64,000 nucleotides of DNA from Dipylidium caninum (taxonomy: Eukaryota; Platyhelminthes; Cestoda; Cyclophyllidea; Dipylidiidae). The notes under the pieces are model-generated. The model searched no databases. It saw only the letters and a program-made list of their open reading frames with translations, and was not told the origin of the DNA. Where the stretch lies: positions 558,001 through 622,000 of the forward strand of contig QEYB01001019.1 of the NCBI GenBank assembly GCA_017562135.1. The letters are read 5' to 3'. The position numbers were made by a program, and so were the translations under genes. Below, one piece after another: positions 27,901 to 42,604 of this stretch (position 1 is the first letter of the stretch; every line of letters starts with the position of its first letter).

Positions 27901-30900
27901 AGAAGACCCAACGCTGGCAGCTTGATGATTCAGTAAGTGTAACCTAGAATTCTTACCCAAGCGTAAAAGGCAATATGTAAGACTGATTCTCACCTTTTAG
28001 TACACAGAAGTGAAATTAAAAAATCGAGATATAGGAAGGAAAAGCGGCTGTAACGTGTTAAAACACGAAAATCGGGTGAAGGCTCGAGAACCGATGAAAT
28101 GCAAATGGGCTTGTTGGAAGAGAGGTCATAAAAGAGCACTGGGGAAAGAAAGGTGTTCAAAGCTACCGTAAGCGTGATGTATTTACGAATGTGAACACGA
28201 AAGCTTATGACCGAGATTAGTAAAAAAATTCATTTTTGACCAGTGAGAAGAATGAAATGTGCATAAAATTCTCGAGTCTATTTGTTTTGTACATTATTTT
28301 TTTTAAAATTTTTGGAAAATAAGCCTGGGGAAAAACATATTTTAAGGGGAGGTAAGTAGTGAAATGTCAAACGAGTGTGTGAGAACCAGGTCTATAAGTG
28401 GTATTAAAACCGCACGACGCAAAAAATGGAGTGCATTCCTGTTTCTGATGTTGTGAACAATAAAAAACCGGCACAGCAGCGATAGGGAATTCGGTGGAGG
28501 CAAACTTCATTTATCAGAGTGAGAATTGCTTTGTTTTTGTTGTGGCGCAGGGCGTTGAAAGGGAAACCAAGCACGTGTACTCTCATAGAAAATAAAACAC
28601 GCACGACTATTTTTCAAGATCATCGAGTTCACAATCCTTACCAATAGCTGTGTTTGGGCACACGTCGTTTTAGATTTAATGTGCTCACTCACGCAATCCT
28701 ATTGGACAATTTTCTAACTTCAAGATTTTGACATCAAAACCTACTGAATTTAATAATTTACTTGTAAGAAATCATGAAGTGTGGCACACAAAATTGGTAG
28801 AAACGAGGTATATGATATGCAATAAAGCCAAAAGTGATAAACAGGTACAGAAAGCACGAATTGTATAAAAAGACAGACATGGAATTGGTAACAACAAATT
28901 TGTCAATCAAAAATTTCTTTTTGAGATGGTGGATTGCCGCCTGTCAGGATAATAAGGCAAGGAATTAATAGTACGTGGAAATTTCACTTACTAGAAGTAA
29001 AGCCCCCACCAGGACGGAGTGTTTTCTCCCGTATTTTCATGAGGTTTATCTAGAAAGATGGTTGTGACGGAAGTGTGATGAATTATTTAACCCACATCCA
29101 AATCACAGACAGTGTTAGGAGTTAAAGTGTAACTCACATTGGTTTCAAGGGCAACTGTGAAGCCCCCAGCGTAAACAATCTCCACCTCAATCCACAGCCC
29201 CTGATTGTCCAAAAACGGTTTTCCGGCATTTCTGATGACTGGCAACTCTGTACCCATTTCTACACTCGTCACAGTTAATTCATTCACAAAGTAGGGTAAC
29301 TGAAGTTAGAATAAACATAAGGCAGATTTGGCACTTATTCAACTATTTGATAGAGGCAGCTTTCGACGTGCTCCACTGTCACAAATACTGATCGCTCCGC
29401 CGAGAGCAGGATCAAGTTGCGGTAGGGATAATGGGAGGAATAGTTAGTGAAAGGGAAATAAGGTTTAAAGTGAATTTATGGCAAAGATTTTGTGACAATA
29501 GGATGGGCAATGACTTTGATGACGGCTACCAGAGTCCCATTTCAATCAACCTCATTACGACACACTTTTCTAAGATGGAATTCAAAGACATCATTTCCCA
29601 TAATTTAAGTTTTGTGGTCCAAAATCCAAAAATCTTCAAATAAACCGATGAAATGAGAGCCAATATGGGCCATTCTACAGTGTTAAAATTACCAATGTTC
29701 ATCAGTGCTCTAACAGGGAAATGCAGTCGCGTTCAATAATATTTTTACTGAAAATGAGAAAATAGTAAAACAAAAAAAGGGGAGGGGGAGGGGTAGACCA
29801 ACATGAATTTTCTTCAATTTGCTCTGAATCTTGCTCTGCACTCGTTTGAGCCAGTAATCATGTCGCAGAAAGTCCCAGAATAGACGTCCGATGAGGGCGT
29901 TGAGCCACGGAATCTGACTGTCACAGCTCACGTAGTTGAGATTCAACTGCAATGCCTGAGTGGCACGGAGAAGCCAAGAGGCGGGCATAAATTTCGCCAT
30001 ATGCCGCAAGTAGGCCATTTGCAATTCGGTGTCAGCATCCGAGGAGGAGGTATATACAGAAGCAGAAGGGGGAGACCGTGGCGAGGAGAGTAGAGGCTCG
30101 GCGACCACCTCATCTGAATTTGCAGAAAAGCTTGCGTCTGTGGACGAAGGATGTGTTTGCATCGACGGTAAGGAGGAGGCCGCCTTCATTCCCGGCGTGT
30201 TCGGAGTCAGCAAATGTTTGAATGCCTGTAAGAAAATTAGGTGTGTGTGCGCGTGTTGACAGTGTTACAGTTGCTCATTGTAATTTTGGAAACAATCTAG
30301 GCATATTTGGAAATTTTTTGTAATGACGAAGAATTTGAATAGTGACAGGCAAAAGGATTCGTAGGTGATAAAGAATTGCCTGTAGAATTAAGAACCAAAC
30401 CCGGTACATTTTAAGACAAAGAAGATAGCTATACGAAAGCTCGGATCCCTCCGTCAGGAAGAGACGAAGTGTTTAAATTCTCAGTTCATAACAGATTCTT
30501 CCCCAAGTGCTGAAAGACTGGAAAACTTAAGATTTACATATTGCGAAGGGTCAGAAATGTGCTCAAATGGCACCATAATTACAAAAAATGTGTAAACGAG
30601 CAAATAACAAAGTGTTTAATTGAAATCCATAAAGGTATTAGTTTGGAAACTATGAAGCGGGTGTTAGGGATACATGGTAATGTGTGCTTGACGTTTTTAT
30701 TTGTAAGATTTTTTCAGGGTTTTTATTTCATTTTCATTTTTCTTGCACCACATCAAATTGACTCAAAGTGCAGCTTAACAGGCTCCGAGAGACAAGAATC
30801 GGACATTTGGAAGTGGATTACTAACGAAAAAATGCTGAAAAATTGGTTCCAAAACATGATCCTGCAACTTTAGTATCGCCTACAAGCCTCGAGAAAGACT

Positions 30901-33900
30901 ACCGGCCCACGTTGATGACGAGAAAAAGGTAGTAAGGACGACTGTGGAGTCTGTTCCACCCACACAACTATTCGTGGACTTGGGTGTAAACTGAGAACCA
31001 GTCATGCATACGGCTGGGCTGTGTTAAAACGTCGGCCGGCCGCACGAACTAACGCAAGTTCAGATGATCGAGTGACCGGAGGAATAAGGGCGCGTCTATG
31101 TCGCTTCCTTCGCAATACACGACTGCAGGCGTTTCTACACCAAATAATCACTTGTAATTAGAAAAGTGGTTTTTGTATGAGACAATGAAAAACGATGAAG
31201 CAAATTGGAAGATTAGAATACACGTCCAAAATATATCCTTAAACAGAAATCTCATCAAAAAAGCATTATGGTTCGCAAATGTCGGAATGCCGAGGGGGTG
31301 ATCATCCATTATTCCTTCCTGTAATACAACCACATGAAACCATAACAGCGGCGGAGTCCCATTGCCGTGCACAAAATTGATTTCATGCATGAGAAGCAGC
31401 TTAGGAGGAGAAAACAGGCAGCATTGCTCAATCAGCACGACTCAGTCTTACTGTAGAATGACAACGTACGAAGATCACCTGCAGTTTCAATGACTGTTGA
31501 CAAAATAAACAACTTCTCTACACCATGAAATTCTGCCATATTCGCCGCCCGGCCGATTATTATCTTATCGTAATTAAGAAGTATTTTTAAGAGAAAGAAG
31601 TAAGGTATTCAACACGACATTAAAGGGACTTTTAATCGCTACTTAACTATAGAAACAGGACTTTTTAAAAAGGCATGACGTGCCCAATCGCTGGCAGAAA
31701 GTCATAGGTGTCGATAGAAATTATTTCGAGTGAATATAACAAATAATGTGTGAGATTGCGCTTTTTGATTTCTGCTCGTATTCAAAGGCTATTTGATAGT
31801 TTCCAAGCTAATAACTGATATTGCAATCAAGCAATCAAATATGATAGCTCAAAACTCTAATGCAAGAACACGGCGGAGTGAATGAGCAGAAGTGGCAGGG
31901 TTTTGGAAGATGTCCGAAGTCTTTAGATGTGGACATGGGAGGTAAGAAGTAAGCTACTCCAACCTCGCCCGTAAACTGAAGTGCTCATTCGTGTGACCTC
32001 GAATATTTTCACCCAACTTTATGAGAGGGGTATGAAAAAAAGATGTTCCGATGCTTCGAGTAATGGTTTGAGGGTTGGGTGTGTGCATCTGTGGGCTTGG
32101 CGATTAATCAGGCATGAAAACCTCAAACCACGAGTGCCCATCTTATGGGTATTTGGGGTTAAGATCACATGTCACAATGTGATTCGAAAGTGAATCGTGT
32201 TTACCTTGAAAAGTGGCTTCAGCAAATAATTACATCAAATTAAGTTGGTTTTAAGACCCAAAAAAGATCACACAAGTGGTAAATCAGGGTTTCGTTTGAT
32301 TGAAAAGTGAAACAAGCGGCAAAGGGATAAAACAAAGTATTTGTCTACCTGTTGTGTGGTGGTCAAAAGAGGTTTGCCGATGGATGCTCCCCTAAATCGT
32401 CTGAACCAAGCCTCTTTTTCACGGCAAGTGCGTGCAAATAAGTAGATTTTCTCATCTAAATCGGAGCGCCGGACAAGGAAAAAGTCGTCCGGTAGGCCAT
32501 GAGGATGTGTGGCATCCTCCTCCACCGGCGTAGCGCCTCCAACGACGCCAGGATTGGTAGAAATACGAAGATAACGGCTCGTCGAGACGGCATAGGCTGA
32601 GTCCTCGTCCAGGAGAAGGGAACGATCTGATCCTTTAACTGCATCTTCACTATCTGCCACTGCGGCGGAAGGCGATGCTGAAGAATGCAAGGCAGTTTTC
32701 GCTTGGGGCTCAGCGCCTCCTTTGACCGGTATGTTGGTACTAAGATTGTCCTCGACTGTTGGCGTCTTCTAAAAACAACAGTACCAGCATCCGTGAAAGA
32801 GATTAGAAATCAACTATTTAAAAACATTAGGTGTGTTACTAAGGCTCGAGAATAATTTAATAAAAAGTGCCTAATTTGGTAGAAATATCCATAAAGCATT
32901 CTCAGACGAGAAGAGTACCGACACAATTTTAGTGTTGAATAGGAAAAAAAGATGGAAAACAATTCTAATATGATAGCAGGCAGGTAATCCTCCGTTAAAA
33001 GGGTATGGTTGGAAAAAAATGATGAAACAATGTTGGTTAGTGATAAATTTCGAGTAGTTTAAACAGGATATCGCGAAGAAAGCATATTCTTTTTCGGTCG
33101 CTAAAAAACATATGTCCTAAAACACTTCGGGAAGATTGGAGGTTTAACTTGCGATTGGTTGATGCCTATTACAAAGTGCTAACAATATATTAATCAGATA
33201 AAAAAGTCGCCATGTCTGGCTAATTGAGAGGAGAATAAGAGAACGAAAAACAAGGGCCCGAAATCAAAGATTTTTCTCCTCTACCGAGGAAAAATTAAGA
33301 GTTCTCTCAACACCGAATGCACTGGCCGTCTTCAGTGAATATGAATGTTCATCCGTGGTTGAGGACAATCAGCTCTTCCTAACCAGGTACTCAAGCTTCA
33401 TGATTGTGGTGTGCCGCCGAGATTGGGGATGTGTGAACTGAACAAAACTGGGATAGATTGGAAATGAGGTTAACTAGACTAGACACAACGTCGGGGTGGG
33501 AGGGGGGAGGGGATACCTGACTCAGAATTGAAATATTCAGTTACAGTCGTGCATGACATAAGCTTTTGTTTATTATACCTACAAAGAAGGTGACAATGAA
33601 ATGTCATCCTTTGTTCCACCCTCACAAAACTATTTTTTCTTTTCACAGGAAAGAGTAGAGTGAGAGACTCACCCCTTCATTTTTGACGGTAAGACAGATG
33701 GGGTATTTCTTGCTCCATAGACGCTTTTCCACAAGACCCTTGGGAAGGAGGGAAACGGTGACCTTGTGCATATCATAAATGCGCTGATGTACGAAGTGCA
33801 CCCCGCAGCTGGACGGCACAGGCACGTTAAACATTGCCCGCCGCGGGACGTTCTTGCGGGGCCGCTGGATACGCAGATGGGTGCCTTCCAAAGTCACGAA

Positions 33901-36900
33901 TACGGAATGAGTGTTATTGATGTGGTAGGTGTCCGGCGAATAGGCGACTATCTATGAGGCATGGAGGAGGACCGGCATTTAGACATTGTGTAGGACGTGA
34001 GAACGCCAACATAAAACAAATGTACGAAAATAAAACCACGTGAAAAGCGTCGCCGAGGCCAATTTCAAAATTTCCCTGATGAGAAAACAAAGAATATATC
34101 GTTTAATTTAGTGAAAACGTCATCATACGGGAAAAAATAATAAGTCAATCTTGTGAATAGGATACTTGTTGGAAGCGGCCGAGGCGTGGTTGCACTTACT
34201 AGGTGCAAGTTTGACAAAAGCATTTGATAAATGAATTCAAAGGCTGCAAAATAGCATCCCACGGAGAGACCCTCATATCCCACTAGTATAATCAGCTAGG
34301 AAAAACATTACAAAACTTGTCTTGGAAGCATCCAACCAAACACAGATGGATGAATAGGATTTTTGCCCAGAAAGGGGCACTAAAGTTAGTGGGAAAATCC
34401 CAATCCTCTCCACACCACACAATGAACACAAATTCGAAATTTGGATACAGAAAGTGGTGGCCCTCTGGATTAGGCTAATGCGACCGAAGGGGATATTAAA
34501 ATTAATTTCAAAAAGACTATTTCACGGGTTCCATCTGATAGTAGCGTCGCTCTAAATATTATCTTCATTTAGAATTAGGACTAAGGAATTGATAAGAGAA
34601 TCGAAAAAAAAATCTTAAAAAAATTTAATGAAAGGTATCGAGTGATAGGCATTGACAGCTTCTGCCGTGTGATAGTACTTATTACCTCAGTTTAAGCAAT
34701 TCCTATGAAATATCTTAACGTTGGCTACAGTAAAAATGTTCTCGAAAAGCTTTAAACTAACTACTCCCGTAAAAAAGATTAGCCATGATCTTGGAAGTCA
34801 CATCCCTCGGTTTTCAAAAAAAAATTACCACTTGCACATACCTAGGAATACACTAAAGAGCGGCATGAAAAGAATGAAATTGAAATTATTCCTCGGCATA
34901 AGTGAAAATTTGTTGTTTTGTAAAAGTACATTTTCCATTGCCCCAAGCGTATGACCAGATGCTCACCTCACGAAATGGTTCGTATCATAAGATAGTCCCA
35001 GCGTACGACTACTTCATAACACCTTAAGTTCTCCCAATATTGCCATTTTCCCTTCTCTCCAAACCCGTTTTATAATGAACGAAGTACTGTGGTATGATTG
35101 AGGCGTGACGTGGCCATAAAAATATTTTGGTTGATGTAATTTAGCCGCCGACTTAAAACTCATGGCCAAATGTTCGAGTTAACTATTATAATAATTTGGG
35201 TAAGTGAATGAATAGGTTTAAAAGGTGCTTGGGCGAACCCATCTTAATAGGGGAATAGTGGCAATTTTTGGCTAAATAAGGAGGTATTAAAGAGATAAAG
35301 TATCAGAATATGAAGGGCCAATGTAATAAGTATTCGTGGTAGAAAAAAACATCGAGGTGGCGCTACTTTATGAAACCACCAATTTCTTAATCTAGTGTTT
35401 GCCTACGGGGTATTTGAAAGCCTACGTTCCCGAGAGTATCGTGATTCGCATGACCTAGTACTCTGAAAAAATCGTTGATACGCTACTAGAAGATCTAACG
35501 TAGGAACGGATTACAGAATAGTCACCTAGTAAGGTCAAACTAAGTTAAATTAAAAAAATAGGAACATGGTGGCGGCAAACTTGAAGCAATCGTAACAAAA
35601 ACGTGGACTCCACGTTCATTGAAAGTTGCAAAATAATAAACTTAAGGGCTACACACCTCGTTCATCCACGCCTTATAAACGGGACGATTATGTTTGTCCA
35701 GTTTGCAGCCGAGGGTTTCCCCTAGAGGACCACTAGAAGGTCCTGAACGCGGGTCCTCATCAGCCAGTTGAGGGACTGGGGGGGCGGGTAGATCGCGGAG
35801 TTGTGGCAGTATAAGAGGCCCTGAATAAGGTGGTTGCCAAGCAGAGAGAAGTGAGTTGTGAAGGCTGCAGCACGTTGCCCCCATTGAGAAGGAGGTGCGA
35901 CAGGAGCAAGCACCATCAAAGGAGGGGCGGAAGAAAAAGTCTACGGCGAGGTGATAGAGGCGAAGGGCGCAGTATGTCGAGAAACCACCCACCAACATTC
36001 CCCAGAGGAAGGGGGAGACAGAGAGCATCCAACAGATGGAGATGAGGGCCACCAATACACCACCGAACACATAAACCCTGTTGAAAGAGATTGAAGTACT
36101 GGGAATTTAACAGATTTACTAAAGCGAATGTTATAAAAGGCATTAAATTGCGTCAATATTGAATAGAATCAAGGGTGAAGTAATGAGTAGAACAAAAGAG
36201 CAATGATAATGGGTGGATAAATAAGTGGGTATGGCCGGTATGGGCAGTAGAGATAAACGATAACAACGATGAGAAGTAATACAGTTAATATCTTTGTGTC
36301 CAACAATGGAACTGTTTGATGCACAACAATGTAATATGTTGAAAGAAAAAGGGAAAAAAAGAAACATGGAATAAAGGTATATAGATATGTCAAAAGAGTG
36401 TCGTATAAAGAGACTACCAAATGTTCAAAAAAGCACATCAACGTCAAGTTAACAAAACTTATTCTAGATATTAATATCTACATTCTTAGTGCTCGGTCCC
36501 AATTACCAGAGGAAAAGAAAAATTTGGGTATTGGGACGGGAAAAATACAGTCATGATACACACCGACCGATTACATTCACTTTTCCTAAATAAGACAAGG
36601 GCAATTAACCAAACCAAAACATATGCAGCAATGAAAATTTTGTCCTCTTAGTTCCGTCCATTTATTGCCTACCATCGCGTGGAAAAACAATTAGCATAAC
36701 AGAAATTGCGCTTAAGCTGTTTTGTTTACTCATGGAAATGATGTTTTCGAGGCATACAAAGATACAAGTATAACGCTTACCTGAACATCGAAAGTTTATA
36801 TGCCGGCTTTTTCCCTCGTTTAGGCTTTGACACGGCTCTTGATTGTGATGACTTCGGTAGCGACTCCAAGTCTTTTCGCTCACTGGCGGGGGCGTCGATT

Positions 36901-39900
36901 AGTGGGAGATTGGCCACCAGCGGGTCCGGAGACATCGCTGGCACTGTTACCACTGTAACACTTTCTGCCTCACATGAAACGGCAGCAGAACCATCATTTT
37001 CCTTTGGACGCTCCTTTTTTCGACGTCTGACGGGCTTCCCTCCAATTGGTCTAGCGTCTTGTTCGAAAGCTACAGCCACGCGTTCCCCTACTTCTTCCTT
37101 CCCTTTCAACGGTATTTTTGCTGAGATACTCGTTCGTGACTGAGGCTCAACCGCAGTGCTAAGCCTATTGAATTCTGTATGCTTTAAGGCCGGTGAAGAT
37201 ACCTAAAAGGCAATAAACTGACAAAGCTGCTAACCAAAGAAGATGGGAACTATTAGGCAAGGCATTGCGGATTGAGATGTGAGAATTAGTAGAAATTGAA
37301 CTCGATCTTAGTATTACTCTCGATGAACAGATTTAATCCCTAGTACTTAAAAATTTATTACACTAGCAATAAAAAATTGTTGTGATTTGGGATTCTGTTC
37401 AGCCTAGCCGAACTTTAAGTATCATTAAATTGATACTATGGTAAAGAAGGAATTTTAAATATGAGCCCCCACCCAACCTCCTGAACTGCGACATCCCCGA
37501 ATATGTAACTTTTTGAAATATTAACAAAATGCTTCTCCATACTTTCGATGACAAGTCACATGCCTCTAATCCTCAAACAGTCAACAACAGAACTATTCTG
37601 TCAAACGGGCCGTGCATGAGGACAGAGTGATAGAGGAAGATGATCTGATCGTCCTCATTCCAATAATGACGGAATACCAAGGCTTTTTAGTGGGTCCTTG
37701 CGACAATAAGTTCGTATGGCCTATTTTCTTAAAATTTGAGTGAAATATAAAATGAAAAGCCCAAAATAAAGAGGTGCTCTTTGAGAATTGTTTGGTAAAG
37801 TGAATGATTCTCAATAAAATTGAGTAGAGTAAGGAAAACACTCCTACGCCATGCGGCAAGAATATGAAGCGACGCCAGTAAATTCATGAAGCAGCAGCAA
37901 TTGGAATCCCGTCACCTCTACGAGGCAATCAGAAAGCAAAGAGTATCTCTTCACGAAGAAAATTATTCAGCTGCGATATTATCTTTCGAAAGGAAATACA
38001 ATTCTATCGAGAAGCATAAATCTTTAATATCTTCCTGGGATGTCATAAATGTCCACACAATGTCGCACATCTACGTGTAAGCATCTCGGGTTTAAAAGAA
38101 AATATGAAAAGCTTTCACGTTCCGTAGAGAACAATCTTTCATGGCTATGTAAAACATTGTTAGAAAGGGGAGGAAATCCAACAAAAACGGACACTTCAGG
38201 ATTATTAAAGCGCATTTTAAATGAATTCAACAAACCTAAGGGTAACAGGTGCGGTTACTCTCTTCCATACTTTTTAGCCAAAACGTGTATATCCCAGGAA
38301 TTTACACTAAATTACTTTACGGCATCATAATGCGGCATAATTTGTCTAAAATGCACCTGACTTCATAATGCGGTAATTTCACCTGAATTATCTGAACGAC
38401 ATAGTTTAGCATAAATCATGATCTAATAAATAAATTGTATCGAATTATCCCCATCAAAAAATACACGGTGCATTTTAAATATGGCGCGGTAAATCAATGC
38501 CACATCTCCAGTCACCTCGTTTCTCATGATCCTGTTCATTACAATCTTAGAGCTAACGAGACGAACTTCAGTGAAACAATAACAAAAATGTACCAAATTG
38601 GGGGGAGCCCAGCATTTAAAATGTAGACACCCATCCTCCATGCGAACGTCAGGAAGAGAGAGTGTGGTCGAGGCGGTAGCTGAGGAGATGTTGCGGGGCG
38701 AGCGACGGAAGGGTTTCGGCACGTTGGTGAGAATGTAGGCAGGAGAGAGGTAGGTGGGAACTTGGGGGTGCGACTCGGTACCACCATCAGTCAAGGAGAC
38801 AGAACGCCGGCGGTGACTCCGACGCCATTTATTAAGGAAGCTCGACGTGTTGAGAGGGTCTACATTATGACCACCTTCCTGATGGCAATTATTCAATACT
38901 CTTGAATTCCTAGACAACAAACGGCAAGGAGGGCACTATTCAGGTAAGCAAACACTAAGTGGTATAATCACTTAAAAGTATATTCCGAATGTCAACAAAG
39001 AATTCTGCCAATCGCCAGTCCCAGAGTCGATTACCATGGCGACAGTTGAAGGTCCCACTATGGCGTAATCAATACCGATTGTGTTTAAAAGACTTTGTTG
39101 TTCTCCCATAAGCTGAATCAGCCTGTCTATCAAGATTAGGATGGTTGGGGCCTGAGTGCGCACAAGTTATCTGAGGGTGGGAAGACGATTGGTTCGAGGT
39201 GGGCATGCGTTGAGTGACAAAGGTGAAAAGAGTTATCTTGAAGACATCTAACATTGCTGGGTACGACTGAACCCAATTATTTTGAAATATTCATTGTTCT
39301 AGCTGACAAAGAACCTTTTACTTAGCTTTCTACTCTAAACTTTGTATACTTGGGATTTGATAGTCAAGTTAAGTGTCTCAGGCTCATCCGCAACTTTTCC
39401 TGAGAGAATATCCTCAACCTTATTTGTGCTCAATTGCAACATCACTAGTGCATATTTCAGGCTGTCTGATTGGAATCCTACGAAATTATTAAATATTTAT
39501 TACTATAGTATGACAATTACTTATTTACTAGGGCGTAACGCAATCAATCGGGACCAATACCAAATTCCAAATATTATTTAGCAGGTTGATAACCATATAA
39601 ATATAAAAGCTCATGCTAGATCCCAAATATCACTTACGTAACACAGATGCCCATCGGCTTTTAACAGTTTCTGGTGTGTCGATGTAAGTTATGCGTATTA
39701 AAAAATTAAATTAGCATTAAAACTCCCAATTAACACGAGAAATATAAACCTGAACGGCAAAAACAAACAAACATATTTGTGCGGCAACCGATAAATAAAG
39801 CAATAAATTTGGGCCGAATAGCATTCAAATCAGATGTTAAGGTTAAGTTGTATATTTCAAGGTTCCTGAGGATGTAGCTGTAATTCTTTTAGTGTTATTT

Positions 39901-41067
39901 CCACTGAGGACCAGTGTAGCTAATCCCATGTGGAGTTCTAAGTAGCATATATGAAATTTAGTGAAAAAAACTTGAATCTACTCTACTAAAAAATATGTTC
40001 GCGTAGTAACTGCAAAAAATATATGGTTAACTTTGCTAAACGAACGATACCACACGAAAACTGCAAAATGCTATCAAAAAGAATGTAGAACGAAATCCAG
40101 TATAGAATTTTAAAAAAAATTAAGTATAAAATCCATGGTGTAAACGAGAATGCTTCATGCATTATGTCTAAAAGGGGTTAAAAATGACATAGCCACTAAG
40201 TATACGAAAATCTGTTCTGCAAATATTGCGCGAATAATGCACAGGCATAGTGATAAGTCCTTAAAAGACAGCGCTGGAAACTAATAAGAAAAGTGAAATG
40301 GAGATTATTGGTTTCGACCTTCGACTTATGAAAGCATGGTTCACTTACATGCAAATTCACACCAAAACACAATTCCAAATTGTCAAAATAATGCTACACT
40401 CGTTGTCATGATATGGAAAAACCATGTCCATAATCACTAACGATAGAAATAATATGAAAACCGATAAATTCCATGGTAGCCCAGAATATCGCAATCCATA
40501 ATCAACTCTTTTCCCTCAGAATCGAAACGAAAGCATAAGCAAATGAATTCTAGCGCTTAAGACTACGACTAACAGACAAACTATCATGACTTATGAAAAA
40601 AAAAACCAATAAGGACTAAATTTGTAGCGCTTATGGCTGGGTTCGAAGACAACTCACTTCGTATCAATATATGAGGGGAAGGAATTAGACAGAGTATTGG
40701 GGGAGTCATTGTCAGCAAGGAAATTTTCGCTTGATGCTACAATGTCTTCAGCCACTTCAAAACGAACAGGATCGGAATCTTCATCCGGGATCCCCTGAAT
40801 CTAGGAGCCACAAGATCAGTAAATAGAGAATACTGAAAGGAGACTAACTAGGTACAAATAATCAACATTAAAAGCATCGCAGATTTTGCCTCGAGAGCTA
40901 CATAGAAATTGCGTTCTCACCGGACCACGACGCTTCAGTACTGCCTTAGATTTTTGTTCGGCGAATTTCTGTAACGCTTCATCAAGCCCACCAACGTCAT
41001 TTTCCGCCGACGAGGAAAACGTCAGATCGTTCAAAACATAATCAAGTTCTCTTTGGTGGCGATACAT
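24991..41067 (-). CDS. TEX2: TEX2-type SMP/PH-domain lipid-transfer protein
   Basis: Fourteen exons join in phase (about 1,185 residues): 41067-40921, 40800-40658, 38909-38648, 37202-36781, 36077-35657, 33951-33673, 32768-32349, 30225-29803, 29299-29138, 29049-28992, 27613-27267, 27194-27069, 25904-25722, 25155-24991. TEX2 proteins sit in ER membrane at contact sites and carry an SMP lipid-binding domain. Two hydrophobic segments (GGVLVALISICWMLSV; LWGMLVGGFSTYCALRLYHL) are the membrane anchor. The PH-like part follows: NNTHSVFVTLEGTHLRIQRP, RLWSKKYPICLTV, EKEAWFRRFRGA. The SMP domain shows PWLNALIGRLFWDFLR, LPYFVNELTVTSVEMG, DNQGLWIEVEIVYAGGF and GTLVLNLPPPPSDRLWYGFR, ending RVFVLPNMDDV. The N-terminal three exons are assigned only by phase and strand. 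The weakest junctions are the donor at 38648 and the acceptor at 27194. Confidence 0.88.
26255..26520 (-). CDS. Unassigned open frame inside a TEX2 intron
   Basis: Within the TEX2 intron between 25904 and 27069, a minus-strand frame runs from a CTAG acceptor-like site near 26520 to a stop at 26255. It encodes about 85 residues, including HLWFIKILVEQLRLSYRQHH and later SAKRAKKETAGF. The base composition looks more coding than its flanks. It could be the last exon of a nested gene, an alternative TEX2 exon, a decayed insertion or chance. I do not recognise the family. Confidence 0.25.
30750..31767 (+). mobile_element. Decayed mariner transposon, copy 2
   Basis: This lies inside the TEX2 intron between 30225 and 32349, opposite in direction to the host gene. 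Transposase pieces remain: RPAHVDDEKKVV followed by LFVDLGVN in the helix-turn-helix region, HETITAAE with a nearby RRK-AALLNQ-like block, and a C-terminus NRWQKVIGVDRNYFE followed by TGA at 31731. The end GATTGCGCTTTTTG matches, inverted, the end of copy 1 at 7863. Stops and frameshifts interrupt every part. The 5' limit is uncertain and may reach back to about 30600. Confidence 0.82.
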
Positions 41068-42604
41068 AAGGTTTGGAAATCGCAGAGACGACATCAAAAC
41101 CGAAGAACACCAGGAAAGCGAATACCGTAGCCGGAAATAAGTGGACGATGTTGAAAGATACACAAGGGCTTTCCCAGCGATTGCAAATTTACGTTATTTA
41201 CAACGCCGTTCTCAAAGATAAACATAGTACCGGTAAATATGGGTCAACTGCAAACGGATCAATTAAATGATGTGGGAATAACGGGTAGGATCAATAAAAC
41301 TTACTTGTAGAAGGCCCAGCCTACAAGTGCATCAGAAACAGTCTTAAGTAAAGCGGGCGCATATCATATATCTATTGGTCAACATTAAATGCATGAATTA
41401 AAGAAGCGTACTAGTCGCGGTAAACCATAGTGCTGTAGAAAAAATTTTACGTAACTACAAAAACTCTTGGACGAATACGTCTGTGTGCAATTAGCTATTA
41501 CACGTTAGCGCCGACATAAATAAAATCCTTAATATTAGTATAGAATGTCGATTTATGACTCAACGGATCTGCCGCATGTAAAACATTAAGCAAAGGAAGA
41601 GTGGCCATTACTTCGGCATTTGGCAAACGCATATGACAAATGTTTCCAAATTTAAGGCATTAATAATCGACATCATTTGATAAGACTAGTAGATTCCCCA
41701 GCGCAATAATGGCTAACATAGGCAATGCAGCACAATTAATCGAGACCCTAATCCTCATTCCAAAGTATTCTGGGGTAACAAGCAATTAAAAGACAATTAT
41801 TTCGAACATTCGTGTCGATCTGAATTGTGGGTCCAGTCCTACTTCAAATAAAATTCAAATAACAAACGTCGTCGCAGAGATTTGTTGAAAACTCTGACGG
41901 TACTAACCCGTATCTGTCAGCACAAATCATTAGAAAAATTAAATGGTTCTGAGAGCTAGGGGAATCCGAGATTATCATATTACTTAGCGAAAACAGGAAA
42001 TTTGATAACGACTAAAAGCACACCACTTTAGAAAACATTTACACTTGGTAGTCGGCCCAGAGTTTAAATCATTCAATGAAAAAGAGTAATGTACTTCACG
42101 AGGGCTTGCAGAATTAATGCTGTAATACAAAAGACCAAATAACACATTAGTTTCATATGTTTTTTCCACATAAGATTAAAATATCGGCTGTGTGCTACTA
42201 TAAACTAAAACACGATCCTTTTCAAATCCTAGCTATCATTCAACTTATGATGATTTCAGATAGGTCGATAATGAAGAAGGATCTCGCATATGCTTAGTCT
42301 CAGCTAAATAAATAACCCTTAGTCAGAAAGTTTTACCGTGACCATACCTCGAAACTCTGGGAAACGTTTACATTCCAGCCAGATTTTTAGCAATCCTACT
42401 GTAAATGCACTAGCCGCACCAAATTCACTTTGTCAGTTCATTATCTTCAAAATGAGATTTAACGATTGATGTTGAAATAACTAATACATGGGCGTCTTTG
42501 TCCTGGAAGAAGCTTCGCGTAATATTCTGCACGCCGTGTTTGATTAATTTGATTGCGAAGGCAGTTTTTCAGTTTCGTGTTCTTACAGATCTTTCCCTCT
42601 CGAG
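41068..42604. promoter_or_regulatory. Divergent upstream region of TEX2 and VPS28
   Basis: About 1.5 kb of AT-rich sequence between the proposed TEX2 start and the VPS28 start, transcribed away from each other. Both promoters should lie here. No coding sequence or repeat recognised. Confidence 0.4.
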